64,000 bases of DNA, from the NCBI GenBank assembly GCA_936432065.2, contig OW386289.2, positions 163,927,348-163,991,347 of the forward strand, given 5' to 3'. Below the pieces are notes generated by a model that ran no database searches, was not told where the DNA came from, and was given only the letters and a program-made list of their open reading frames with translations. Made by a program: the position numbers and the translations under genes. This document shows positions 35,001 to 41,338 of this stretch, one piece after another. Source of the stretch: Rutpela maculata. Taxonomy: Eukaryota; Arthropoda; Insecta; Coleoptera; Cerambycidae. Position 1 is the stretch's first letter, and every line of letters begins with the position of its first letter.

Positions 35001-37470
35001 AAAAATTAGTAAAAAAGGGTTTTTGAAATTTTGTCTTCCTGCAAGTTAAGTAGTCACTAATTTGGTTTCTAGAGAAATAAAAATACTAATTATGCTATAT
35101 TACACTGGTTATACTGAAATCAATAGTAGAGAGTATACTGTAGCAATGTTCTGTGAATTGTCAAAAACCTTTGATTTAGTCCAACGTAAAATAATGTTAC
35201 AGAAGCTTAAGCACTATGGTTACACATATATTACCTTGAACTGGTTTCGGATCTGTTTTTTAAATCGTAGCCAAGTAGTTCAGCTTATTTCAACAAATTA
35301 AATATAAGGCATGGGGTGCCTCAAGCTTCTGTTCTTGGCCTAATTTTATTTTTGTTACATATTAACAACCTGACTGAAATTGACAGGAAAGTTATTTGCT
35401 GATGACACTACTATTTTGTGGCATGGCAAAAGATGGTAGTATCCTAACAAATTTGTTCTAATGAGTAAGGTTAAAAATTGGTGTGACTCTAACTTGCTTT
35501 CCATTAATATCCACAAAACATAATGACCCTCCAATTTTATCTTATAGCCATATCTATGGGTAAACATGTATTTGCAACTTCCTCGGACCAAATACTCAAA
35601 TTTAATATGATAAACATATATATCATTAGATGTGGTATATTATTTGAGATTACGTCCATGTCAGATACAGTCATATTCTAAAAATATGTTTTTAATACTT
35701 AGTAAAATTTTGGTTATACCCTCAACAAAAATAACGCTTATGATCTTTTGTTTTACAGGACGTTTATTACAAATATTCCCTCTTATAAGCATTGCAACTG
35801 TGAACATGCAACAAGGTCTACCAACTACAAGTTTCCAAATACTTGCTACTGATAATTCGTCGATGTCGCCACCAGCATACCCAGGTAAGTTTTGCTGAAC
35901 AGATCAGAATATTGATTAATTGGAATTAACGATGAAATCAGTACATTCTTTACTCAAGTTTTATTTCAAAATCAAATGAATATCAATTCACATGGGTTTG
36001 ACCATGAAGACATAAGTGAATAAAGGATATGTAGTTTTGCTGCTTTTTTCTTCACAGTAAATAAAAAACTTTTTTTAATAGAAACTTTTCACGCTTTAAC
36101 TAATTTTTCACCATTTTACAATACTCAAAAAAAAACGAATTTATAACTTCTACAACTCGTTGAAATTTAAAATTCAAAATGAATGTATTTATATTATTTT
36201 GGATATCACATTGAAAGGTGATATATAGAGATCATGTTGCTGAAGAGATATTTTCATTTTTAAGCGATTTCTTATCAAAATATTTTATATATTTTTTATT
36301 CTATTGCCTTATTTATATTACCGTCCTGGTGGAGTTTAGCTATAGCTATTCCTTCACTCAACCATGACATACACGCATATACAGACAATACAACAACACT
36401 GCGATATCGTCATCCGCCGCAGCTGAGACTCAATCTCAGGAGAGAAAACAGTGACTAGCCATGTAGCTTCACTCAACAGAAAACTAACCCACTGCTACCG
36501 TCTTGGTAACACATTAAAAACGCCACTAACCATTCATACTCTAGCCAGGATTTGAACCTAGGGCTCTGTGCTTATAGTGCCACTCTACGCTTTATAAATT
36601 TCAAATTCCATTTTATCTTCAATAAGTCTGATGGTGTGCTTAAATCAGTTTAGAAAAAATAAATGCAATAATAACATTATTTGGATTCCTTCGTGGACAT
36701 TCTTATAGCTTCTCAGTTCTAATATGGACTTATAAGAGTTTTAAAAACCAGTTTTAAGGTAGCCTTCTAGGTGTTTTCTAGAAATGCAGGAAGCTAATAA
36801 AAAAGCTTCCGACAGCTTTAAAATAGGTTTTACGAAAGGTTTTAAAACGTCCCGAACAAGGTTTTCAAGAGCAGCACTATGCCTCACTAAGGAGTTTTAT
36901 GATGGAATTTAAAAAGGCCTTAACAACCTTCATAAGAGTGAGCACTTTTAGTCTACAAGTCGCTTTATGATGGTATTAAGGATATTGTTACAGCAAAATA
37001 GATTTTTCAAGGAATTTTATAAATAGTTTTATAGCACCCTTGTATATATTTAAGAAACCAAAATTGTTCCTTGCGATATTTTTCGAAAGCTATTTCTAAC
37101 AGGTTCGATAATTAAAACGCTCAGGACATCATTAGATGAAATAAAAAATGCTGTTAAAATGTTAAACAAATGATTGAAAAAAATATCTTTGGGCGATGTA
37201 CTATATTCAGGTTTTTAGCAGATGGCATAAGCAACTTATTGCTCTTTTTACTCTATTCATATATTTACATATTTTTCATTGTCAACGATTTTCCTAGGTA
37301 TCACAAAAATATAGTGACTTAAATCTTTATGAATTTTATATTAAATTATATATCTTTTATTGCAGTACCTATCTAACTATCTTATTGTTTTAGGTAACGT
37401 TGGAGCAGCTGCAGGAGCAGCAGGAGCTGCAGCTCAAACTAAAGATGTTCCTCCAGCATATACACCATAA
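10868..37470 (+). CDS. Multi-promoter gene: four alternative first exons, shared PPxY tail
   Basis: Gene-level model. One of four first exons (10868-11042, 17456-17594, 25737-25884, 30117-30270) joins 35759-35884 and then 37394-37470. Every junction is phase 1 and the shared exon is symmetric (126 nt, 42 codons), so all four give open proteins of 125, 113, 116 and 118 residues. Each first exon codes an acidic/polar N-terminus, one TM segment, a basic stretch and [LI][VA][ED]KG. The shared part codes an uncharacterised linker, SPPAYPG, an Ala/Gly-rich run and DVPPAYTP at the C-terminus. PPxY is the classical ligand of Nedd4-type WW domains; small TM proteins with such motifs (Commissureless, Ndfip) act as adaptors for ubiquitin ligases. 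A similar role here is inference. No family name is recognised. The alternative reading, that some first exons are dead copies, cannot be excluded without transcripts. Confidence 0.65.
11980..12300 (-). pseudogene. Decayed non-LTR reverse transcriptase C-terminus
   Basis: Minus-strand reading gives LQKFQNRTVMIILRYN, then a segment like NILEWMPVSFRISYF, then EIHPYNTRFFNSLRI, with stops and frameshifts between. This order (LQ..QNR...RII, L.WLPV..R, H.YNTR) is the standard C-terminus of Jockey/CR1-type reverse transcriptases. It is a relic inside an intron. Confidence 0.6.
12878..13200. repeat. Direct tandem duplication, about 165-bp units
   Basis: Units at about 12870-13022 and 13046-13198 share 'tttaaaattcacgattgaaac', 'atttcatatcaacac', 'aaataaatctgtta' and 'gggtttgtttaatgatac' in the same order. 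This is a local duplication within the intron, not coding. Confidence 0.7.
13828..14150. mobile_element. MITE of the 'GGGCATCTGCACGTGACG' family, copy 1
   Basis: Long terminal inverted repeats: the left starts AATAGGGCATCTGCAC and continues into ACAAGGTCGTTGC and ggtaaacaaataaataac; the right end is its inverse. About 320 bp with no coding capacity. The TIR resembles those of two more copies at 16319-16694 and 18119-19143. Confidence 0.7.
14930..15620 (+). repeat. Transposon-derived repeat with internal direct duplication
   Basis: The module with 'ctggaaccgtttaagat', 'gacttgaaatttggtacac', 'tttaacgggacctggaact' and 'aggtaaatcaagcaggtaa' occurs twice (about 14995-15155 and 15345-15520). Between them is a CA-rich spacer. 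Related sequence in reverse orientation lies at about 26090-26330 and 28970-29150. The leading 'ttgtctgtctgtcggtctg' is common in arthropod transposon flanks. Class unknown. Confidence 0.6.
15629..15784 (+). CDS. Unrecognised 51-codon frame
   Basis: ATG at 15629 to TAA at 15784, with a composition plausible for protein (MGDLDRKYGCGRSDS at the start). I do not recognise it. It directly follows the repeat described above and may belong to it or be a fragment of a retrocopy. No splice or poly(A) context. Confidence 0.15.
   Translation: MGDLDRKYGCGRSDSLGSSFFNIKISSLPAENQFPPVNEEVILLYSAERTI
16020..16800. repeat. Duplicated block (copy A) carrying MITE copy 2
   Basis: 16040-16320 matches 17893-18120, and 16690-16775 matches 19140-19215, in the same order and orientation. 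The MITE at about 16319-16694 has TIRs ATAGGGTATCTGC and GCAGATGCCCTAT and includes GTGACGTCACGTGCAG-like ends. The pairing shows an intra-locus duplication between alternative exons 1 and 2. Confidence 0.65.
17215..17455 (+). promoter_or_regulatory. Promoter of alternative first exon 2
   Basis: AGATAA at 17357-17362, then TTATCT at 17382-17387 and AGATAA at 17394-17399, exactly 12 bases apart start to start and in inverted orientation. TAATATATG is followed by GGGCATTTAGTACCTGG (17419-17435). TCAGTT at 17442-17447 fits the arthropod initiator consensus, and its A is 12 bases before the ATG. Confidence 0.65.
17456..17594 (+). CDS. Alternative first exon 2 (TM module)
   Basis: 46 codons plus one base. 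Short acidic N-terminus (SVSDDQA), TM over about YFTIAYVLIAITVLLQMFHF, basic end (SHRSVKKQLADKG), phase-1 donor GTAAAA. It keeps the reading frame, start, donor and promoter, which argues for function. The last residues ADKG differ from VEKG in the other three. Confidence 0.65.
17890..19220. repeat. Duplicated block (copy B) carrying MITE copy 3
   Basis: Second copy of the 16020-16800 block. MITE copy 3 of the GGGCATCTGC family spans about 18119-19143 and is itself split by another element at 18127-18842. Confidence 0.6.
18127..18842 (+). mobile_element. TIR element nested in a MITE, with transposon protein fragment
   Basis: Termini GACCATTTTAGG and CCTAAAATGGTT are inverted repeats flanked by TA on both sides (18125-18126, 18843-18844). 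Extended TIR similarity includes AAGTCGGC and GAGGGACGACCAAA. It interrupts the host MITE cleanly. Inside, from ATG at 18254, a protein reads to about NIDP and, after one frameshift near 18335, continues YALG... to NYLVLTHSFYTSQQLKAYK and stops at 18530. The pattern IDPY...DMVNYLV...YT..QLKAYK.L.AY resembles the N-terminal region of transposon-borne proteins that carry SWIM and YqaJ-type nuclease domains; this is recalled similarity, not a search result. The remainder is missing. Confidence 0.5.
19462..20074. mobile_element. piggyBac-like MITE, about 605 bp
   Basis: TTAA at 19462-19465 and 20071-20074 flank inverted termini CTCTTTCACTG and CAGTGAAAGGG. TTAA target sites with CC/CT-TTT termini are piggyBac features. 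No transposase is seen. Confidence 0.5.
20149..20361 (+). CDS. Unrecognised open frame, about 70 codons
   Basis: ATG (20146/20152) to TGA at 20361, coding a polar, Lys/Asp-rich protein without low-complexity runs. It includes MPGNKCPWKSPLSD and DMDRFGIEWYQ at the end. The composition looks protein-like against the AT-rich surroundings. I do not recognise it and see no splice sites that extend it. It could be a fragment of a transposon protein or a retrocopy exon. Confidence 0.25.
   Translation: MMKEGDISALEADSVPFRMPGNKCPWKSPLSDLSKYKTAQIAIFKDIHKMKGHNNAEPEDMDRFGIEWYQ
20880..21070 (-). other. Possible minus-strand coding remnant
   Basis: Reverse reading gives an uninterrupted segment of about 46 codons including ECLQNVLVGALEENGSMR and ending near 20890 at a stop. 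It lies upstream of no recognisable start. It may belong with the transposon protein at 21640-22060, but the orientation is the only link. Confidence 0.2.
21640..22060 (-). pseudogene. C-terminus of a cysteine-rich transposon protein
   Basis: Minus-strand frame from 22060 includes TQMRLGNKNIRPTDWVW and PAPKKLLKTIFCN, then a stop (21770) replaces a Cys codon. The reading continues KKRCGAVCSCRKAGLFCNATCG. The order 'DW.W......PI.....AP..LL..I.C.C' followed by C.CRK.GL.C...CG is a tail I associate with transposon-encoded proteins in insects; the element class is not established. It is broken by stops and frameshifts. Confidence 0.45.
22160..22179. repeat. (TG)n microsatellite
   Basis: About ten TG units. 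Confidence 0.9.
22200..23180. other. AT-rich intronic stretch, nothing firm
   Basis: Contains several short chance frames and homopolymer runs. No coding, RNA or terminal-repeat signal could be supported. Confidence 0.4.
23190..24790 (-). pseudogene. Non-LTR retrotransposon (CR1/Jockey type), 5'-truncated
   Basis: On the minus strand, 24709-24494 codes NYRPISILSVISKIMERI, then a frameshift near 24545 leads into a 303-residue frame (24549-23638). RT motifs are visible: TDRQHGFRKNHSTDAA, FNLSRAFDSLN (motif A, normally F.D..KAFD), GVPQGSVLGPLIFLIF and the catalytic FADD. C-terminal signatures follow. The 3' UTR ends near 23195 in an AATAAATAAAATAAA-type tail. The first Asp of motif A reads as Asn (FFNLSRAFD), so it is inactive even apart from the frameshift and truncation. 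It lies in the intron between alternative exons 2 and 3, antisense to the gene. Confidence 0.85.
25480..25736 (+). promoter_or_regulatory. Promoter of alternative first exon 3
   Basis: AGATAA at 25623-25628, TTATCT at 25662-25667, AGATAA at 25674-25679 (again 12 bases apart), TAATATAATG, GGGCATTTAGTACCTGG at 25700-25716, and TTAGTT with A at 25725, 12 bases before the ATG. A run of 16 C at 25568-25583 is unique to this copy. Similarity to the promoter of exon 4 extends about 100 bases further upstream than for copies 1 and 2. Confidence 0.65.
25737..25884 (+). CDS. Alternative first exon 3 (TM module)
   Basis: 49 codons plus one base. Acidic N-terminus (SVDNDKD), TM over about YITIAAYSLAIAVLVAQLIY, basic end (YRSIMKQLVEKG), donor GTAAAC in phase 1. 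The intron after the donor shares 'catcgtcaacttgaaaaagta' with exon 4, which suggests that exons 3 and 4 are the youngest pair. Confidence 0.65.
26466..26519. repeat. 54-bp near-perfect palindrome
   Basis: CCGTACGGGAATG at one end is the inverse of CATTCCCGTACGG at the other, with a centre around GGCCTAGGCC. It is a strong hairpin of fold-back type. Confidence 0.8.
26540..26670. repeat. Direct duplication, about 75-bp units
   Basis: 'atatttttgatttttatacg' through 'ttgtgatttcagaaa' occurs at about 26548-26602 and 26616-26668. Confidence 0.75.
26684..26782. repeat. 99-bp imperfect hairpin
   Basis: The arm GGTGTGAAAGC...ATTCCC...GATGC...TTGTTGGCC pairs with GGCCAACAA...GCATC...GGGAATGTATCGCTTTCACACC. 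There are only small bulges and a 4-base loop (TAGC) flanked by CTCGGC / GCCTCG. It could be a MITE core or a miRNA-like precursor. Confidence 0.65.
27236..28892 (+). pseudogene. Non-LTR retrotransposon 3' half: RT C-terminus plus RNase H (copy 1)
   Basis: One frame from about 27243 to the stop at 28823, interrupted only by TGA at 27441-27443 where Trp is expected (LT-stop-KDHIERQIQ). Order: RT thumb region (TVKYLGVILDSKLT), connector, RNase H with its four acidic positions (FTDGSR, FQTEIFAI, CSDSQAA, RADALAR), then a C-terminal zinc motif CRFCGDEEETSIHILTSC. A short 3' UTR ends with a (GAA)n tail. RNase H plus this tail fits an I/R1/LOA-type element. The 5' end is truncated. It is GC-richer than its surroundings and little decayed, so a fairly recent insertion. 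Confidence 0.85.
28965..29150 (-). repeat. Inverted copy of the 15-kb repeat
   Basis: Contains 'gtgtaccaaatttcaagtcaat', 'agttctagagtaaacgtg' and 'aaatctcgacatt', the reverse complement of motifs at 14925-15035. Confidence 0.65.
29205..29735 (-). pseudogene. Older copy of the 23-24 kb non-LTR element
   Basis: Matches 23400-24040 over its 3' part ('agaaatacatgcacacagtttt', 'aataccagagtaa', 'ttctgtgacttttaaaa') with many substitutions and deletions. It holds only the RT C-terminus and 3' UTR. Confidence 0.75.
29860..30116 (+). promoter_or_regulatory. Promoter of alternative first exon 4
   Basis: AGATAA at 30004-30009, TTATCT at 30043-30048, AGATAA at 30055-30060 (12-base spacing kept), ATAATATATG, GGGCATTTAGTACCTGG at 30080-30096, and TTAGTT with A at 30105. 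Alignment with the exon 3 promoter begins as far up as about 29795. Confidence 0.65.
30117..30270 (+). CDS. Alternative first exon 4 (TM module)
   Basis: 51 codons plus one base. Very acidic N-terminus (SSFDDDDQDYY), TM over about FMITYILVGVIFLAQIFFFT, cytosolic SAWSIRKLLVEKG, donor GTAAAC in phase 1. It is the nearest first exon to the shared exons (5.5 kb). The N-terminal charge differs clearly from copies 1-3. Confidence 0.65.
31205..31935 (-). pseudogene. Non-LTR RT C-terminal fragment and 3' end
   Basis: Minus-strand frame 31874-31680 contains FTDMETIIKLYNVLVRPHLE and ASIIWSPAVNVHLDLLERVQ, the usual C-terminal RT region of Jockey/CR1-like elements. The 3' end near 31205 has the AATAAATAAATAAA type of tail. 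Upstream codons (to 31935) are degenerate. Confidence 0.75.
32758..32882 (-). pseudogene. Second non-LTR RT fragment
   Basis: Minus-strand reading gives MNDLGVQLQTNMKFNMHYK and NIVNKALWSLAFVIRNT, the segment that precedes the fragment type found at 31.7 kb. It is a separate, short relic. Confidence 0.55.
32890..34270. other. Intronic, nothing firm
   Basis: Includes a GC-richer patch at 32985-33160 and short chance frames. No feature could be supported. Confidence 0.35.
34275..34485 (+). repeat. tRNA-derived SINE with (ATCT)n tail
   Basis: A-box-like CTAGTGGTGCGGAG at about 34300 and B-box-like GTGGTTCGTGTGGGATC about 25 bases on are followed by about 130 bases of body and an ATCTATCTATCTG tail. 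The strand follows the promoter boxes. Confidence 0.5.
34855..35560 (+). pseudogene. Degenerate non-LTR RT domain
   Basis: Segments in order and in changing frames: SGIF(A)SFLKTAL, FCELSKTFDLVQRKIMLQKL (motif A), HGVPQASVLG (motif B), a DDTTI remnant of the FADD box near 35400, and NLLSINIHK. Several stops and frameshifts. It sits just before the shared exon. Confidence 0.75.
35759..35884 (+). CDS. Shared exon 2 of the multi-promoter gene
   Basis: Acceptor TTTTACAG at 35751-35758, donor GTAAGT at 35885, 126 nt, phase 1 to phase 1. It codes RLLQIFPLISIATVN, a Gln/Thr/Ser-rich linker and SPPAYPG at the end. The PPAY core is a WW-domain ligand. Being symmetric, it could be skipped without a frame change, leaving a protein with only the C-terminal PPAY. 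Confidence 0.65.
35885..37393 (+). other. Last intron of the multi-promoter gene
   Basis: About 1.5 kb. It contains a SINE copy at 36310-36590 and otherwise AT-rich sequence with repeated 'ggttttaaa/gcttttaa' words. Confidence 0.5.
36310..36590 (-). repeat. tRNA-derived SINE, copy 1
   Basis: The minus-strand tRNA head (GTTCAAATCC B-box near 36550) is followed by a body whose features ('ctgctaccgtc', 'ctcaggagag', 'gtggagtttagct') are shared with 47255-47560. Both copies point the same way. Confidence 0.65.
37394..37470 (+). CDS. Shared terminal exon of the multi-promoter gene
   Basis: Acceptor TTGTTTTAG, then 25 codons and TAA at 37468-37470. It codes an Ala/Gly run (GAAAGAAGAAA), QTKDVPPAYTP and the stop, so the second PPAY lies three residues from the C-terminus. 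The phase-1 acceptor fits shared exon 2 and, equally, any first exon directly. Confidence 0.65.
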
Positions 37471-37791
37471 TTTGGACTTAATGTCATAAACAATTCAGTA
37501 TAAAAATACTTTACATATTGTGCATCCATTTCAAGAATCTTACAGAATAGACACGGTCTGAAATTAATGACGTGATTAATTCCAAGATTAAATTAATTCT
37601 GTAACGAACATTTCTCTTAACATACTGACATTGTAAACTGTAAAATATAAAATTTGTGAATTGGTTGGTTTCATTGGACTGAATATGAATGACATTACGA
37701 AGAGTTTCGAGAAATTCTATGCATTATTACCTATTTATTATTTAAATTATAATAGTGATAATATACCTATACAATATTTTAAATTATAATA

Positions 37792-37797
37792 AATAAA
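37792..37797 (+). terminator. Poly(A) signal of the multi-promoter gene
   Basis: AATAAA about 320 bases after the stop, followed by a GT/T-rich stretch. Confidence 0.5.
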
Positions 37798-38589
37798 GTT
37801 TTGTATTCTCGAATTAACATATTTTTAAAAGTTTGAAGGTTAACATATTTAAACATTATATAGGGTACATCGATTTTAAATAGTAAAAAGGCTTGTAGAC
37901 AAGGTTTCTATGAATCTATGTCAAGAATTCTTCCGCGGTAACAGGGTCGCACTCAGGAGAATTGAATAAAGTACAATGAATGATATTAAAAATACATTGA
38001 AAAATAATAATAATAAACAGACATAGAGTATAAGTGAGAGCATCAAATAACACATAAAACATAATAAAAGTAATTTTTGGTTGACAATAATGTAAATCGA
38101 AAATATTTGTTAACCAAATTACGAAACCAACAAATCTATAAAATTTGTAGATATTAAGTGAAATTTGTCACGTCACGTTGTTTATATACCTACTAGCTAA
38201 TAAAATGAATTTAACTAAAACAAATTCTATTACAACCCGTATTTGTATTTGAAAAATACAACTATTAATTATTAAATGACAAAAACACGGTTAATATAGA
38301 AAAAAAAACGACTAAAAAACATGTAGCAAAATGCCAAAATAACATTGCTACTGCGGCCGTGTGCTTACTGCTCAGTGATAGTTTCAATGACGCTATCGAC
38401 CTGTGCATAAAGTTATACGAGTCAACTGTCTATTTTAATCGTGGGCTGGATTTTAGCAGTTTGTCGCGAGTAGGCTGGACATTAGTATTCCACGTAATTC
38501 ATTAGCGAAACTATTTGTCTAGTAATTCTGCGTAGTTCTTATTGTGTTTATATTCCGCAAAATGATAAAAGTTAAAAGATGTGACGGCG

Positions 38590-39110
38590 CAACGTGTTAG
38601 CTCGTGAAAGAATAGAAAACTACCCCGAATTGCATTTTGATGGTGTCAATGTGCACTGTGATGTTTATAAAACAATGGTTGATTTTAAGAGAAAGTGCAA
38701 CTTTGAATGGAGACTCAAACCTAACCCTGAAAAATCACATCTAATTATATTTTTCCATACACCATCTCAAACTTCTCCAACGTTAAAAAAGTATAACCAT
38801 ATTATTAGGCCTGAAATCTGTGCTAAATATCTAGAAATAAACATGACTACAAAATCAACTTCAATTATCACACCAAAAGTACTAAAAAGAGCATAATATC
38901 AAGAGCAAAACATTTTAGATGTCTATCATGGAAAAGCAATGGAATAAACCTATAAACAAAATGTAAGATCTACAAATTAATTTGTCGACCCATCATAGAA
39001 TATGGACATATTCTTAACCTCAAAAATTCTGCCTTACAAAAGGAGAGGGTACACTTTCTATAGAAGAACGGCCCAATTATGAGCAACAGCTAGAAGCAAT
39101 TTAGTTTTGT
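38590..39110 (+). pseudogene. Non-LTR RT C-terminal fragment
   Basis: Contains LKPNPEKSHLIIFFHTP and a YLEINM segment matching the common YLGI.. box, then degenerate codons for the thumb and tail (for example RPIIEYG near 38990). Stops interrupt it. Confidence 0.65.
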
Positions 39111-39666
39111 GATATTTTGTGAATTTTACTTGCTAATACAATAATAATATAATAAAAAAGTGCTACTATCCTTCGCCGTATATAAAAATCATAAAAATAT
39201 ATTGAGAAATGAGCGAAAATCGCACATTTTTTAATCATATTGGAGTTACCACCCAGTACATTTTTCACTAGAAGTATAGTAGGTTTCTTCCTCGACAGTT
39301 GAGTTAACTACATGTCAAATATTATTGTCTTGACAGATTTTTTTGTTAATTTTTTTTTAAGGGCGTACATTTTTCACTATAAATATATATCCCATTTTCT
39401 AGTTGGCAATAGCACAAACGTCACCATGCAACCACTTACGAAATTTTATTTTTCTCGATCAAATACTTTAGTAGATATAGTCACCGAGCGAATTTGCAAC
39501 TAGCGCCACCACCGGGGACTGTCTGAAGTTTCAGTGGGAGTCAGCTGTCAAATACTTGTGCTGCTTGAACATAACTTATCATAGCTCATTAAAATAGTTA
39601 TTAGGTTTATTATTAAAATTGCTACCTATAGCTGACGCTATATCTAATAAATGAGATGACTATGAA

Positions 39667-39726
39667 ATGGAGATACCCTCTCACACAGAAATTCCCTTAC
39701 CTCAGAATGTTGATTTCATTCATGAT
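39667..39726 (+). CDS. Possible orphan first exon
   Basis: ATG followed by 20 codons of balanced composition (MEIPSHTEIPLPQNVDFIHD) and a perfect donor GTAAGT, phase 0. No second exon was identified. It lies between the 3'-most PRPF18 exon seen here and the multi-promoter gene. Phase 0 would permit splicing to MYCBP exon 2, across antisense PRPF18; that is speculation. Confidence 0.25.
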
Positions 39727-39977
39727 GTAAGTTCTAAAAATTGTAATTTTTTTTGCTTAACAGACTATTTTCATCGGCATTAGTACTACCTATCAAATAA
39801 TCAGATAATGGGCATCTATTCATGAAAACTTTGGAAACCAAAAGCATTCAACTATTATTAAGTACTTATATTAATTTTTAAATTGTCACATTGACTCATT
39901 TTTTTTTTGCCTACATACTCAAACAATACTGAATATTAAACATATGTGATGGTTAATAAACTTTAACCTTTACTTAC

Positions 39978-40795
39978 CTGTATAAAATGCACTATGACTG
40001 TCATGTCATGTTCTCTGTTGCCACGTCCCATCTTCTTTGCCATTTCCCTGATTTCCTCATAAGTAATTGTATGCTCGTGTGCCTTATTCTCAGATTTTTC
40101 GGTATTGCTAGCATCTTCCGGTGCTTGCAGCAATTCATCCAAATATGCTTGATCAACCTGCTCCATTGCTTCTTGAAAATCGTTCCGGAAACCCTATGAG
40201 AACAAGATTGTTCTGTATATTAACAAATATAATCTCTAACTTAATTTTAATACATACCCTGTTAATTTCTGGCTCTAATAATTCACATTTTCTTAGCCTT
40301 TTGAAAGCATCTATTTCAGTTTCACCAAAAAAGAGGATGGGTTCACCTCTATCTCGTAAACGAGATATAACCTCAGGCCTTGGTAATATACTATGTTGAA
40401 CATCGGATTCTGCTTCTTCATCTAAAAAATACTAAAATGTATCTAACTTTTCTTAATTCTCCTGTAGAAACAGAAGTTACAAGTGACAATCACACACATT
40501 TCGCATAGCTTCTTTGAAAGGTTAAAACTAAAGCCAGGTACTAACCCTCGTACTTACCTATGGTAATCTTCGTAGATTTGTCATTGTCTGCATTTGATAA
40601 ATAGTATTTTTTGCGATATTCCTCTCGCTCCTTAGCTATCAGTTCTCCCCTTTTGAAAAATTTCTTCTCAGATCCCTGATATTAAAAATGGTTACAAATA
40701 CCTACAATAAAATAAAGTAACAATAAACTCACCAATAGTTCCCTTTCCTCTAATTGTTTTCGTTTCTTGGCTATCTCCGCTTTTAAAATATCCAT
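39978..40795 (-). CDS. PRPF18: Pre-mRNA-splicing factor 18, N-terminal half
   Basis: Four exons on the minus strand: 40795-40733, 40675-40558, 40421-40258, 40193-39978, all with GT-AG borders and matching phases (0,1,0,0), 187 codons. The start MDILKAEIAKKRKQLEEREL, KKFFKRGEL, the SFM/PRP4-like segment EVISRLRDRGEPILFFGET and the stretch FRNDF..A.EQVDQAYL.EL identify Prp18, a second-step splicing factor linked to the U5 snRNP and Slu7. The open frame reaches HFIQ with a good donor (GTAAGT). The C-terminal Prp18 domain of about 150 residues, with its very conserved GNAPWPIGVTMVG motif, was not found further along the minus strand. Either the rest lies outside the window beyond a huge intron containing the multi-promoter gene, or this copy or assembly is broken. 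Confidence 0.9.
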
Positions 40796-41338
40796 ATTAC
40801 ATTCGTTTTTCCAAACAATTCTTTTGAAAATTTCTATATTTTACGTAGCTAAACATAACAGTAAACACAACCACAACCTGTCACATGAGCTGTCAACCTG
40901 TCACTTTTCGAAAACTTCTTCATCTTCTTCTGCTTTGTAACTATGAATTATCTGTTATTCTTCTTCCTCTTTTACGAACATTTTTAAAGAAGAGAAGTTT
41001 CCCCATTTTACTTACCAACTTTTGTATTTTAGTAAATTTAGCCGAGACAACTGTCTCTCTGATCTGAATTTAGTAACGTTTTCGTAAATGGTGAGCGTGA
41101 CAATTTTTTGAGTTTTTCCTCCTTGTTAATGTACTTCCTAGTTAAATAGAAGGCATTTGATTCATTTGATAATATCTCTACGACTGCGTCTACTGTGATA
41201 AAAAAATTCCACAATAAATTGTCTTTTCTGTCAATTTGAGGAGAACACGTCCGACAGTATATAAAAAAAGTAGTTTTAAAAAGATTTCGACATAGACAAG
41301 TTTTAAATTTAATTCTAGCAGTATATATTATATTCATC
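40796..41338. promoter_or_regulatory. Bidirectional promoter region PRPF18/MYCBP
   Basis: 543 bases separate the two start codons, which point away from each other. No TATA box is obvious on either side, as usual for housekeeping pairs. The 105-codon frame at 41038-41355 on the minus strand overlaps this region and MYCBP exon 1 and looks like chance. Confidence 0.5.
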
